A DNA stretch of 64,000 nucleotides from Amia ocellicauda (GCF_036373705.1 NC_089858.1:13888501-13952500), one strand, 5' to 3'; counted from the stretch's first letter, positions 1-9,925 are shown. The notes: generated by a model from the letters alone, not told the origin. A program made the numbers and translations.

Positions 1-127
1 AGTAGCAAAGTACAATGCTTCACTCAAAACATACTTAAGTAAAAGTAAAATTACCAAATTTGAAAAATACTCAAATGTAAATGTAAAATCTACTAAGTTA
101 CAGGAACGAGAGTAGTTTCTACCCTTG
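1..127 (+). mobile_element. hAT element, right terminus (rest lies left of window)
   Basis: Identical to the right end of the hAT elements at 11701-11827 and elsewhere. It is rich in the AAGTAAAAGTA-type subterminal motif of fish hAT elements and ends ...TAGTTTCTACCCTTG. The following 8 bp, CTAAGAAG, are the right target-site copy. Confidence 0.8.
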
Positions 128-1282
128 CTAAGAAGTTTAAAAAGCTGGATTTCCCATCTGTTCAGGAGTATTTGCAATGAATGTGCTCAGACTAACCTCA
201 ACTACAAACCAACAAAGTTGTTACTGTTTTGGTCTCCCCCTGTCTTTTTGGCGGGGAGGGAGGGGCATGAGGAGTATATATTGCCCAGCAGGTATTGTAA
301 ATGTTCTTTAGTGATTTGTCCTACCCGCATGTTTTCAAACAGAATGAACACACTCATTTTCATAAAGATGCATTTAATAATGGTAGTGACAGTTATCAAA
401 TGATCACTGTCTGACTTTAGTAATTGCTGTGCATTTTGTTCTGCAGTAACAACTAAATCACTATCTTCCATTCCATATGACAGGGCTGCTCAGCTCATCA
501 TCACTGCACCAGTATAACTGGTGTAACCTGTACCTGTGCTTTTCTATAAGGCAGATGGCCACGTCTGGTTACGAAAAATAAATATACATAAACGTAGTAG
601 GGTTTTGATTAATCTTTATTATGATAATGTGTGTAGTGTTTCCTATATTGTATTTTGGTTATTAATTGCACAAGCTTGTTGTATTTTGTTTTTACTTAGC
701 ATCCCTAATCTACTTCTCTCTTCTCCGTGGGACTGTCTGAGTAACTGCGTGACTGACTGACCCGCGTCTGCCCCAACACACCCCTTGTTGCCTACCAACC
801 ACTATGATCTGTTTATTATCTGTTATATTTTACTATTTTCGACTACTAAGGTTTTTTTTTTTCTTGCCATATTGTCTTAATCAAAAACATACAGCTGATA
901 AGTATTGATTGCATATAGGAAACTGATAGACAGGGTTATTTGTGTATAACTATTTAAATGGATAATTTGTTTGTGCTATCGTTCACTATAAATAGTTGAA
1001 TTGACCTCAACTACGAAACCTTGATATAACATTTTGTACAATATTAGTCCAAGTTAAACCTTGTTTTATTGATATGGCAGAGCTGTTTTATTGGAGACAA
1101 TTGGCATTTCTTGTTCTAAATTAGACCTAATAAATTCTGTACATAACAACCTTGGAGTATGATTACTTGGCTTCTTCTGGAGAAAAGAACCTGGTGTGGG
1201 GAACCATCCATTGGAGGTCCTTGTCCTTGGTAAACTCAGGGTGGTGTAGTACAGCTGTAACCTCCCAAGTAACTTACCTGTT
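128..1282. other. No gene seen; AT-rich flank of the fucosyltransferase module
   Basis: AT-rich sequence between the hAT end and the long inverted repeat. The open frames in it are short, have no recognisable domain and overlap on both strands. The same stretch is conserved in the other units because the whole unit was duplicated, so conservation here is not evidence of function. Confidence 0.6.
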
Positions 1283-2040
1283 ACATATACATATACACAC
1301 ACATTCATATACACTATAAAATAATGAACAGTAATTTGCAATTAGCTTGTCTGAAAATTAAATTTAATCCTGACCAAAATCCAAAATTATAATAATAATT
1401 TAACTTAGATTTCTGATATTTAAAAAATCATTTTATGAATGATGAAAACAGCTGTTTTACTGGACATATTAAATTTTAACAACAATTGTGAAATAATAAA
1501 GAAAAGGGAAAAACTCTACAACTGTCACCGATGTGTGCAGAGAGAGAGAGATAGAAATATGATCTAAAGAATCTGAATACAAAATGTCATGTCATGTCAG
1601 GGAATGCAGTTTCTTGCAACCTTGTTAGAATCTTGTTTTTCTTGTTATTATAATTATAATTTGTGTGTGCCTGGGATGTGAGTGTGTGAAAGTGTGTGGG
1701 GTGTTTGTGTGTGTGAACACTGTGCAGTGAGATCAGTGGTTGATCTAAGACAGTCAGGTGTCTGAGTCACGGCAGGACCAACCAGCCACAGGTGGTATGA
1801 GCAGAGTGGGCAGGGTCCGGGAGCAGCTCTGCTCTGCTCTGCCTCTCCTTCTCTCACCTTCTGCTCACCGCACATATATTTGTATATATTAATCAGACGA
1901 ATTTCATATAAAAGCACAGATTCAGGTAAACCAGATATAATTCATTATAATTGGCAGCTGGCCATAATGATGAGGTGATGAGGGAGCAGCCTTGTCATGC
2001 TATGGAATGGAAAATAAAGAGTTGCTGCATGTTAAAATAC

Positions 2041-2186
2041 ACCATAATTACTTAAGCCACTAAACAATGAACAGCCCAGTACAGCAGAGTGCTGTGATCT
2101 ATTGAGCGTGTTCACACCTGAAGAGTCAACTTTGTCTCACCAGCTCGGCAGCATCACCCGAGACTCCAGGACCAGCCAGCAAGCAG
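2041..2186 (+). other. Candidate 5' untranslated exon of the fucosyltransferase gene
   Basis: The segment ends CAG followed by GTATGAG at 2187, a strong splice-donor match. The fucosyltransferase exon is preceded by a pyrimidine-rich tract and a CAG acceptor ending at 5016. Joining them would remove an intron of about 2.8 kb that contains both Tc1-C and Tc1-A. Vertebrate fucosyltransferase genes of this family commonly have non-coding upstream exons. A related but altered copy of the donor region lies at about 1790-1810, where the sequence reads GGTGGTATGAG. No promoter is recognised. This is inference only. Confidence 0.22.
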
Positions 2187-2299
2187 GTATGAGCAGAGTG
2201 GGCAGGGGCTGGGCTCCCCTTCTTTCACCCTCTCCTAATCTCCTTCACCCTCTCCATTCTGATTTCTCCACTACTCGCTGTATTCTCTCAGGCTGTGCA

Positions 2300-2301
<2 letters not shown>

Positions 2302-2358
<57 letters not shown>
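2302..2358. repeat. (CT)n microsatellite, copy 1 (57 nt)
   Basis: Uninterrupted CT dinucleotides inside the right arm of the long inverted repeat. It is the longest allele of the five array copies. Confidence 0.97.
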
Positions 2359-2362
<4 letters not shown>

Positions 2363-2959
2363 CTGATTGGTGACAGTTGGAGAGTTTTTCCTTTTTCCTT
2401 ATTTCTTCATAATTGTTAAAATTTCGTTGGTCCAGTAAAACAGTTGTTTTCATCATTTGTAAAATGTTTTTTGTATATCGGAAATCTTAGTAAACTTTTT
2501 TTGTTCAGGATTAAATTAAATTTTCTGATTAGCTAATTTCATTACTATTCAGATTTTTAATAGTGTATATATTTGTGTGTGTAGATACATGTATATCTTT
2601 ATATATTGTATATTTACACCCCACCAACCCAGCACACGGAGGAGTGGTGTGTGCGGCTCCCCACCTTCATTCCCAGACTGACATTTTTTTTAAACAACAT
2701 TTCTTTCAAATCTTGAAAGTTCACACTGAGTAATGCTAACGGTGAGATAATTGACATTGAGTGGCAGCAGAAACTGAAGAGAACATACTGAAATATGTTG
2801 ATTGCCTAAGTATTCAGACTCCTCAACTCTGTATGTGGAGGAGGCACCTGCAACAATAACAGGAACTAGACTGGGCCACTTGAAGTCATTCACTGTCTTA
2901 TTCTTAAGCCACTCCAGTGTAGCTTTTGCCTTGTGCTTTGGATTATTGTCCTGCTGATA

Positions 2960-4406
2960 CAGTTAGGTCCGTAAATATTTGGACAGTGACACAATTGTCA
3001 TAATTTTGGCTCTGTACGCCACCACAATGGATTGGAAAGGAAGCAATCAAGATGTACTTTAAGTGTAGACTTTCATCTTTAATATGAGGGTAGTTACATC
3101 CAAAATGTGTGACCGGTGTAGGAATTACACCCATTTTTATATGTGGTCCACCCAATTTTATGGGCTCAAAAGTATTTGGACAAACTAACATAATCATGAA
3201 TTAAATTGTGAGTTTTAATACTTGGTTGCAAATCCTTTACAGTCAATGACTGCCTGAAGTCTGGAACCCATAGACATCACCAGATGCTGGGTTTCTTCCC
3301 TGGTGATGCTCTGCCAGGCCTGCACTGCAGCTGTCTTTAGTTCCTGCATGTTCTTGGGAGGTCTTGCCTTCAGTTTTGCCTTCAGCAAGTGACATGCTGC
3401 TCAATTGGATTCAGGTCAGGTGATTGACTTGGCCACTGCAGAACATTCCACTTCTTCGGCATCTGCACTGTGTAGCGCCGTCCAAAGAGTTTTTGAAGCA
3501 TTTGGCTGAATCTGAGCAGATAATATAGGCCTAAACACTTCATAATTCATCCTACTGCCCTTGTCAGCAGTCACATCATCAATAAATACAAGGGAACCAG
3601 TTCCCTCGGCAGCCATACATGCCCATGCCATAACATGCTGCACAGATGAGGTGGTATGCTTCAGATCATGAGCAGTTCCTTCCCTTCTCCATACTCTTCT
3701 CTTCCCATCATTCTGATGCAAGTTGATCTTTGTCTCATCTGTCCATAGGATGTTGTTCCAGAACTGTACAGGGTTCTTTAGATATTGTTTGACAAAAACT
3801 AATCTGGTCTTCCTGTTTCCTGTTTACACCTTGTGGTAAACCCTCTGTATTTACTCTGGTGAAGTCTTCTCTTGATTGTTGACTTTGACACAGATACGTC
3901 TACCTCCTGGAGGGTGTTCTTGATCTGGCCAACTGTTGTGAAGAGGTTTTTCTTCACCAGGGAAATAATTATTCTGTCATCTACCACTGTTGTTTTCCAT
4001 GGTCTTCCAGGCCTTTTGGTGTTCCTGAGCTCACCAGTGCATTCTTTCTTTTTAAGAATGTACCAAATAGTTGATTTGGCCACACCTAATGTTTTTGCTA
4101 TCTCTCTGATTGTTTGTTTTGATTTCTATGGCAAAACGTCAGGCAAAATGCCCCAAGAACAAGCAGGAACTAAAGACCGCTGCAGTACAGGCCTGGCAGA
4201 GCATCACCAGGAAAGAAACCCAGCATCTGGTGATGTCTATGGGTTCCAGACTTCAGGCAGTCATTGAATGCAAAGGATTTGCAACCAAGTATTGAAACTA
4301 CACTTAAAGTACATCTTGATTGCTTCCTTTCAAATCCATTGTGGTGGCATATAGAGCCAAAATGATGACAATGGTGTCTCTGTCCAAATATTTATGGACC
4401 TAACTG
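2960..4406 (-). mobile_element. Tc1-A: Tc1-like transposon (copy 1)
   Basis: A 1447-bp element with terminal inverted repeats of about 108 bp (2960-3067 and 4299-4406; both begin CAGTTAGGTCC) flanked by TA at 2958 and 4407. The ends differ by only a few bases. The right end is not an ordinary 5' end. From about 4128 to 4406 it is an inverted copy of the left end, including codons for the transposase C-terminus, but without the 140 bp at about 3068-3205. Copy 5 has the matching empty TA site, so the insertion is later than the split between copy 5 and the rest. Confidence 0.93.
3385..4128 (-). pseudogene. Tc1-A transposase pseudogene (copy 1)
   Basis: Minus-strand remains of a DD34E transposase of about 340 residues. 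The N-terminal helix-turn-helix region (REIAKTLGVAKSTIWYIL) and the GRPWKT linker are readable from about 4128 down to 3799. The first catalytic Asp is in WTDETK in a shifted frame at about 3745. The block VMAWACMAAEGTGSLVFIDD is at 3590-3650. The last catalytic Glu lies in SPDLNPIE, in yet another frame at about 3410. The segment that normally carries the second Asp (DNDPKH) is deleted between VQM and KKW near 3455. At least two frameshifts and this deletion make it non-functional. The first ~25 residues are replaced by the inverted duplication. Confidence 0.88.
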
Positions 4407-5001
4407 TAGGTTAATTTTAACCCCAGTTTTAAGCCTTTAGCAGACTGAAACAGGTTTTCCTCTAGTTTTTACCTGGTGCTTTATCCTATGCTATGCTGTG
4501 TTAGTCCTGAGGCAAACTTAATGCTTGGTATTTAGACAGAAATGTTCCAGGTCATTCTTGTCTGACAACTCCTTCTGCCATATTTTTGCAGGATCACTCA
4601 GGTGCTTTGAGATGGCATATTTATAGTAATGTTCTGTGGTGTTCTGGATATTGTTCTGGATATCTCAGCCATTGAGCTCTGTAGCTCTTTGAGATTTCTA
4701 ATTTGAACGTGTTGAGTAGGTTGTGTCTGTAGTACAATAATTCCTACTTCACAGTGTCATGACTGCAAGCTTTAAAGCAACAAAATGTGAAAACTGTTAG
4801 GGGGTCTGAATACTGTGGCAAGCAAGGTATTTAAAGAGATATTTAACAGACCTTTTACTACTAATAGCAGTTATTGTTTTTATTCTTCTTTTTCATCTTC
4901 TTCATCCTATGACTATTTCATTTTTAGGGCTGGCTCATCTGTTCTTGTTTTGTATTAATCCCCTCACTCCCTCTCTCTCTCACAACCTCATCCATTGCCT
5001 A

Positions 5002-5017
5002 TGCTCTTGCACACAGA
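5002..5017 (+). other. Candidate 3' splice site before the fucosyltransferase exon
   Basis: A CT-rich stretch (4965-5010) is followed by TTGCACACAG and AGGCAG, so the exon would begin at 5017, 72 bases before the chosen ATG. The same acceptor is kept in all five copies, including diverged copy 5 (about 54860). Another possible acceptor, TTTCATTTTTAG, ends at 4927. Confidence 0.4.
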
Positions 5018-5088
5018 GGCAGAAGGACCGCAGAAAATACATTTCAGCACTGCGAAGCAACCGTTCTCCTCCTCTCCAACTCTCCATC

Positions 5089-6141
5089 ATGGAACAGATG
5101 TTCAAGGTGCTGCTGCCAGCACCACGCCTGCAGCTCCTGCTCCTCCCTCTGCTCCTTGTGCTCCTGCTGATCTGGTACAACCCGCAGCTGCTGCCCCTGG
5201 GCAGAGGAGCCCCCCGCCCCCACAACGTCACCGTTCTGGTCTGGCACTGGCCATTTGCCTATGCCTACCCCCTGCATGGTGACGTGTGCAACACTAACAA
5301 TGGCCTCCCCAGCTGCCATCTCACTGACAACCGCTCCCTCTATGAGCAGGCGGACGCAGTGATCTTCCACCACCGAGAGATCACCAGCCGGGCCGTGGTT
5401 CTGCCCATTAACCGGCCCCGGCCTCCTGGACAGAAGTGGGTCTGGATGTGTGTAGAATCACCGTCCCGCATCGGAAACCTGACCTGGCTCAACGGCCTCT
5501 TCAACTGGACCCTGACCTACCAGCGCAACGCAGATATCTACGTTCCCTACGGGAAGCGGATACCCAGGAGGGGGAATAGCAGCAGCAGCTACACAATCCC
5601 CCAGAAGCGCTCAGACAAGCTGGCCTGCTGGGTGGTGAGCAACTACAAGGAGAGACACAGGAGGACCACGATTGCCAAGGAGCTGAGTGAGCTGATTCCC
5701 CTGGACATGTATGGACACTCTGTGAACAAGCCACTGGACCAACGCAAGCTGTGGAGCACCATCTCACAGTACCGCTTCTACCTGGCGTTTGAGAACTCAG
5801 AGCACCACGACTACATCACTGAGAAGCTGTGGCGCAACTCTTACATGTCCGGCACGGTGCCCGTGGTGCTGGGTGCCCCCCGCTCCGACTACGAGGCCGT
5901 GGCCCCCCCCAACTCCTTTATTCATGTGGACGACTTCCCCTCTGCGCGGGAGCTCGCTGAATTCCTGCGCGCAGTGGCCTCCAATGAGACACGCTACCAG
6001 CAGTATTTCCAGTGGCACCGTGACTGGGAGGTGCAGGAGTACAGGGGTTGGCTAGGCAGGATCTGTGAGGCCTGCGTCCAGTACCACAATGCGCCCTCCA
6101 GGAAGGTGTACCAGGATCTGCAGGGCTGGTTTGGCAGCTAA
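5089..6141 (+). CDS. fut7: Alpha-1,3-fucosyltransferase, FUT7-like (copy 1)
   Basis: A 350-residue glycosyltransferase family 10 enzyme, predicted to transfer fucose from GDP-fucose to the GlcNAc of (sialyl-)N-acetyllactosamine in the Golgi. The layout is that of a type II membrane protein: a short basic cytosolic tail, a Leu-rich transmembrane segment at about 14-30, a short stem and a lumenal catalytic domain. Landmarks are HWPF (53-56), FHHRE (93-97), ESP (123-125), VPYG (152-155), WVVSNY (181-186), FENS (234-237), DYITEK (241-246), VPVVLG (257-262) and HVDDF (279-283). There are six N-glycosylation sequons (N46, 81, 130, 139, 163, 299). The ending VYQDLQGWF and the length favour FUT7 over FUT4 or FUT9. 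The start is CATCATGG at 5089. An in-frame ATG at 4909 would add 60 residues, but that extension is not conserved in frame in copy 5. The coding region is one exon. Confidence 0.93.
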   Translation: MEQMFKVLLPAPRLQLLLLPLLLVLLLIWYNPQLLPLGRGAPRPHNVTVLVWHWPFAYAYPLHGDVCNTNNGLPSCHLTDNRSLYEQADAVIFHHREITSRAVVLPINRPRPPGQKWVWMCVESPSRIGNLTWLNGLFNWTLTYQRNADIYVPYGKRIPRRGNSSSSYTIPQKRSDKLACWVVSNYKERHRRTTIAKELSELIPLDMYGHSVNKPLDQRKLWSTISQYRFYLAFENSEHHDYITEKLWRNSYMSGTVPVVLGAPRSDYEAVAPPNSFIHVDDFPSARELAEFLRAVASNETRYQQYFQWHRDWEVQEYRGWLGRICEACVQYHNAPSRKVYQDLQGWFGS

Positions 6142-6351
6142 CAGAGCAACTCATGACACCCCACTGCAGTGCAATACAATGAATGTGTTTGGGGTTGCAG
6201 CTGTCTGTGCTGATGCTGACCCTCGAGGGGCTTAACATGTTACAAACAGTGTCTGATTGGTAATTTCTAATAACTATAGCAGTGATTTCATTGGCATTCT
6301 AAACTAAGCCTACCAATATCATCAATATTATTACCATTATTACTCATGAAT

Positions 6352-6357
6352 AATAAA
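6352..6357 (+). terminator. Candidate polyadenylation signal, copy 1
   Basis: AATAAA about 210 bp after the fucosyltransferase stop codon, in AT-rich sequence. It recurs at 18028, 33853 and 45525 in copies 2-4. Copy 5 has different 3' flanking DNA and would need another signal. Confidence 0.35.
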
Positions 6358-6900
6358 TATTATCTTCTAAATTGCCAGCTACATTGGAAGGTCATTTGCG
6401 GATAGCAAAATAGGTTTGAAACACTTCTACTCTAATAAGAAGCAAGTAAGGAAATTAAGATGCTGATAAACTAGAAAAAAGTAACTGAGAAGCAGAGGTG
6501 GAAAGAGTACTGAAAAATCCTCCTCAGGTAGAAGTACTGTTACTTTGATGAAATTTTACTCAAGTAGAAGTAAAAGCACTGGTATAAAAAACTACTCAAG
6601 TAAAAGTAAAAAGTAGCTCATTTAAAAAGTACAGATTGCAGAGATGTGTAAAAATAAAGTAATGGTTCTATTGATTTAAAAGTTTGTGTTTTTATTATTA
6701 TTTCTAAAAGGCTGTAGCTGATATTTAAATAAATTAATACAAATAAAATCACAATACCTACTTACCTAGAACACAAACAAATGTGGATATAACTTTATTG
6801 TGGGGAACATCACTGGTCAGGACAGGAGGCCATATTTGGCACAGACTAAAATGAATGACAAACGGAACGCGCATTGACTACAATGGGGAAAAACTTCGAC

Positions 6901-7915
6901 TTAGTACTTGGTGGCAAAACCCTTGTTGGCAATCACAGAGGTCAGACGTTTCTTGTAGTTAGCCACCAGGTTTGCACACATCTCAGGAGGGATTTTGTCC
7001 CACTCCTCTTTGCAGATCCTCTCCAAGTCATTAAGGTTTCGAGGCTGACGTTTGGCAACTCGAACCTTCAGCTCCCTCCACAGATTTTCTATGGGATTAA
7101 GGTCTGGAGACTGGCTAGGCCACTCCAGGACCTTAATGTGCTTCTTCTTGAGCCACTCCTTTGTTGCCTTGGCTGTGTGTTTTGGGTCATTGTCATGTTG
7201 GAATACCATCCACGACCCATTTTCAATGCCCTGGCTGAGGGGGAAGGTGGTTCTCACCCAAGATTTGACGGTACATGGACCCGTCCATCGTCCCTTTGAT
7301 GCGGTGCAGTTGTCCTGTCCCCTTAGCAGAAAAACACCCCCAAAGCATAATGTTTCCACCTCCATGTTTGACGGTGGGGATGGTGTTCTTGGGGTCATTC
7401 CTCCTCCTCCAAACACGGCGAGTTGAGTTGATGCCAAAGAGCTTGATTTTGGTCTCATCTGACCACAACACTTTCACCCAGTTCTCCTCTGAATCATTCA
7501 GATGTTCATTGGCAAACTTCAGATGGGCCTGTACATGTGCTTTCTTGAGCAGGAGGACCTTGCGGGCGCTGCAGGATTTCAGTCCTTCACGGCGTAGTGT
7601 GTTACCAATTGTTTTCTTGGTGACTATGGTCCCAGCTGCCTTGAGATCATTAACAAGATCCTCCCGTGTAGTTCTGGGCTGATTCCTCACCGTTCTCATG
7701 ATCATTGAAACTCCACGAGGTGAGATTTTGCATGGAGCCCCAGACCGAGGGAGACTGACAGTTATTTTGGGTTTCTTCCATTTGCGAATAATCGCACCAA
7801 CTGTTGTCACCTTCTCACCAAGCTGCTTGGCGATGGTCTTGTAACCCATTCCAGCCTTGTGTAGGTCTACAATCTTGTCCCTGACATCCTTGGACAGCTC
7901 TTTGGTCTTGGCCAT
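6901..7915 (-). pseudogene. Tc1-B transposase, one frameshift (copy 1)
   Basis: Reads as a nearly full-length Tc1 transposase (about 338 residues) from ATG at 7915 to TAA at 6901. It is broken by a single one-base shift near 7225-7240, between the QILGEN and [11 protein letters not shown] segments. The two N-terminal helix-turn-helix regions come first. Catalytic residues are present across the break: Asp in WSDETK, Asp in QHDNDPKH and Glu in [11 protein letters not shown], 34 residues apart for the last pair as in DD34E enzymes. The remaining sequence is well preserved, which points to a fairly young insertion. The shift is shared by copies 2-4, so it predates amplification. Confidence 0.93.
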
Positions 7916-7965
7916 GGTGGAGAGTTTGGAATCTGATTGATTGATTGCTTCTGTGGACAGGTGTC

Positions 7966-8046
7966 TTTTATACAGGTAACAAGCTGAGATTAGGAGCAGT
8001 CCCTTTAAGAGAGTGCTCCTAATCTCAGCTCGTTACCTGTATAAAA
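7966..8046. repeat. Hairpin upstream of Tc1-B transposase
   Basis: A 33-bp inverted repeat with one mismatch (7966-7998 and 8014-8046) around a 15-nt loop, just upstream of the transposase ATG. It lies between the start codon and the terminal repeat, so it is part of the transposon. It is repeated in every unit. Confidence 0.9.
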
Positions 8047-8658
8047 AACACCTGGGAGCCAGAAATCTTGCTGATTGATAGGGGATCAAATACTTATTTC
8101 ACTCATTAATGTGCAAATCAATGTATAACTTTTTTGAAATGCGTTTTTCTGGATTTTTTTGTTGTTATTCTGTCTCTCACTGTTAAAATACACCTACCAT
8201 TAAAATTATAGACTGATCATTTCTTTGTCAGTGGGTAAACGTACAAAATCAGCAGGGGATCAAATACTTTTTTCCCTCACTGTATATATATATATATATT
8301 CTGTCATCTACATTTATGTACACTGCAAGTTCAACCTTATCTGAAAAAATAAACTGTAAATGGGAAACTATATGTAAAATAATGTGATGTATTAAAACAA
8401 TTGTAAATACCCCTTAATAAAGTCTGCATAGAAATATTAACAATAAAGAATTTTCGTAAGCAATTAACAGCAATAAAGACAGCATTATGATAATTAACTG
8501 ATTAACTATTTTTATTTGCTTTTATATTAAATTATATTGTTAACCCATTTCTTCACAGTAATTGACATTCAATAAGTAGTTTCTATTTTATTCAATTTTA
8601 ATATTAAAGCAATAGGTTTTATTACATCAACTATGAAGTATTGTGCATTTTTTTGCAG

Positions 8659-8813
8659 TAGATACGGTTTGTTTAGTTTTGAAAGTATATTAACCAATCA
8701 AATGAGAGAGGGCATGGTTCTTTGTTGTCAATGCAGGAAGTGGTATCATGGAGCTTGCCTTTCAACAAACCATACAACTTCCAAAGTATTTCATCTGTGA
8801 GACCTGCTTGTAA
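8659..8813 (+). pseudogene. Exon-like PHD-finger fragment inside the hAT element (copy 1)
   Basis: A T-rich tract ending in GCAG (8650-8658) is followed by a reading frame with MREGMVLCCQCRKWYHGACL. This has the Cys-x2-Cys ... Trp-Tyr-His-x2-Cys pattern of the second half of a PHD zinc finger. One base later in frame comes YFICETCL and a stop codon at 8811. The pattern is that of a terminal exon of a PHD protein carrying one frameshift near 8785. The parent gene is not identified; it may be host-derived or from the element's own former protein. Confidence 0.55.
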
Positions 8814-9771
8814 ATCAATAGGTGTGTGTGTGAAAACAATCCTATTATGTTTTTAGTGTGTTTTCAGTAGTCCAGGCCTGTCATTCCACTTTTATTTTTT
8901 ATATTAGGATATTTTAAAGGAAGTGTCTTCAGGATTTTAGGATTCCTGTGTGGGACTTGGAGATATATGTTTTCCCCATTGTAGTCTATGGGCATTCCAC
9001 TCCCCAATTATAGTTAATGGGCATTATGTTTTGTCATTTGTTTTAGTCTGTCCCTTTATTTCACAGAAAATCTATTTCCAAAAAGCAAATTGTTATTAAG
9101 CTCGGGTTTGTAACTTGCGATATTGTCTGATACTTCGTCAACCTCGTCTGAATGTCACTGTTTCAGCGATCAGTACTATTTTGAAAATGAGCGCGATGCT
9201 GATTGGCTAAAATGGATATATTGCCCTTTGATATAAATCGGGAATGTGAAATGTCGCGTTTCGGGGGGAGGAAAAAAGGTTTTTAACATTGGGATTACAA
9301 ATCATCACTCGTTTTAAATTAAACTGTATACTACGTGAAAAGAGTACCCTCTAGGAGTATATCCATATCAAGAACCTGAATTATGTGTGGCATTGGCTTA
9401 ATTATGACGTTTTGGCACAAACCTGTCATGAGTGGTGCATAACGGCATTAATCACTTTGGGTTGTTTTCACTAATTGATTTATATTATTTTTTGTGTTCT
9501 CTTTATTGCTGTTGCACTTTATTCACTTATCACGTTCTATTTTCTTTACTGGTTGTTGTGGTTGGTTTAATTGTGTGCTTATTTAATTATATTATTTTTG
9601 GTGTTGGGTTATTGATAAAATGCTGAGTACGGCTCACCGCTGGACATTCCCACGTGGATTTCCCGGGGTCAACAAACTAATTGCTTTCACTTGCCCCCCT
9701 AGCCCAGGGAACAGGCTATTAACAGCCTGGAAATCGCCTTTAAGCGGGAAGAGAAACAGACCTACAGCGCT

Positions 9772-9925
9772 TCACTTGTTCCACTTTTTGTTGTTCCAGC
9801 CTTATTCCACAATTGATTAAACTAATTATTTTCCTAAAAATTCTACAAACAATACCCCATAATGACAACATGAAAGAAGTTTGACATCTTTGCAAATGTA
9901 TTAAAAATAAAAAAGTACATAAAAC
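9772..9925. mobile_element. Tc1-like end fragment (copy 1)
   Basis: Contains the terminus wording of a common fish Tc1 family (CAGCCTTATTCCA, ATTATTTTCCT, CAATACCCCATAATGACAA, TTGCAAATGTATTAAAAAT). Only this end is present. It recurs at about 21448, 25602, 37273 and 48945 in the other units. Confidence 0.6.

Larger units (their letters stand above)
1283..2612. repeat. Long inverted repeat (arms ~1283-1551 and ~2290-2612), copy 1
   Basis: The right arm read in reverse complement follows the left arm through a chain of shared blocks: an ATATAC/CACACA-rich outer part, an AATTAGC...AAATTTAATCCTGA block, a GATTTC(T/C)GATAT block, ATGATGAAAACA, TGTTTTACTGGAC, AAATTTTAACAA, GGAAAAACTCT, CAACTGTCACC, and finally a GA/CT tract at the inner edge. 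The arms are about 270-320 bp and imperfect, the spacer about 740 bp. The spacer holds a direct repeat (about 1775-1830 and 2170-2220) sharing GTATGAGCAGAGTGGGCAGG. A strand of this DNA or its transcript could fold into a long hairpin. Confidence 0.8.
2806..4826 (-). mobile_element. Tc1-C: decayed Tc1-like element, split by Tc1-A (copy 1)
   Basis: The visible parts are about 2806-2957 and 4409-4826. The left edge has TATTCAGACTCCTC. The interior has the Tc1-type reverse-strand phrases for the C-terminal transposase (GGGCCACTT, AAGCCACTCCAGTGTAGC, GGATTATTGTCCTGCTGAT). The right edge has AAAATGTGAAAACTGTTAGG followed by GGTCTGAATACTGTGG, the usual terminus wording of a widespread fish Tc1 family. 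Two internal blocks present in copy 5 (about 55 bp and about 0.45 kb) are deleted here. No usable reading frame is left. Confidence 0.6.
6897..8282 (-). mobile_element. Tc1-B: Tc1-like transposon, left end truncated (copy 1)
   Basis: The right terminus is intact: CAGTGAGGG in reverse complement ends at 8282 and abuts a (TA)n tract at 8283-8300. The motif GGGGATCAAATACTT occurs at the terminus and again inside, at 8083-8097. The left side stops just after the transposase stop codon (about 6897) and no terminal repeat follows, so this copy could not be mobilised as a unit. It belongs to a Tc1 family found very widely in fish genomes and lies inside the hAT element. Confidence 0.9.
6838..9053. 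repeat. Short imperfect inverted repeats flanking Tc1-B (copy 1)
   Basis: The sequence at 6838-6893 (ACAGACTAAAATGAATGAC ... GACTACAATGGGGAAAA) reappears in inverted, somewhat longer form at about 8967-9053. They share CAGACTAAAA, AATGACAAA and GACTACAATGGGGAAAA. Tc1-B and the PHD-like fragment lie between them. This could be an older palindromic sequence inside the hAT element or the ends of a lost small transposon. Confidence 0.55.

Noticed and set aside
125-471. Opposed 89-92 codon frames at the start of each unit
   Set aside because: They overlap on both strands, the upstream edge is hAT terminal sequence, and no domain or codon pattern supports them. Repetition along the window is only the tandem array.
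2102-2419. Frame of about 100 codons running through the CT tract (poly Ser-Leu)
   Set aside because: Its length depends on the microsatellite allele; it ends early in copy 4, and the repeat part is low complexity.
4110-4295. Plus-strand 61-codon frame ending GFATKY, seen as a small gene
   Set aside because: It is the inverted duplicate of the Tc1-A transposase C-terminus and not an independent gene.
4909-5088. 60-residue N-terminal extension of the fucosyltransferase frame
   Set aside because: It crosses a likely splice acceptor. In copy 5 indels put the upstream sequence in a different frame, and family members start with a short tail and a membrane anchor as the ATG at 5089 gives.
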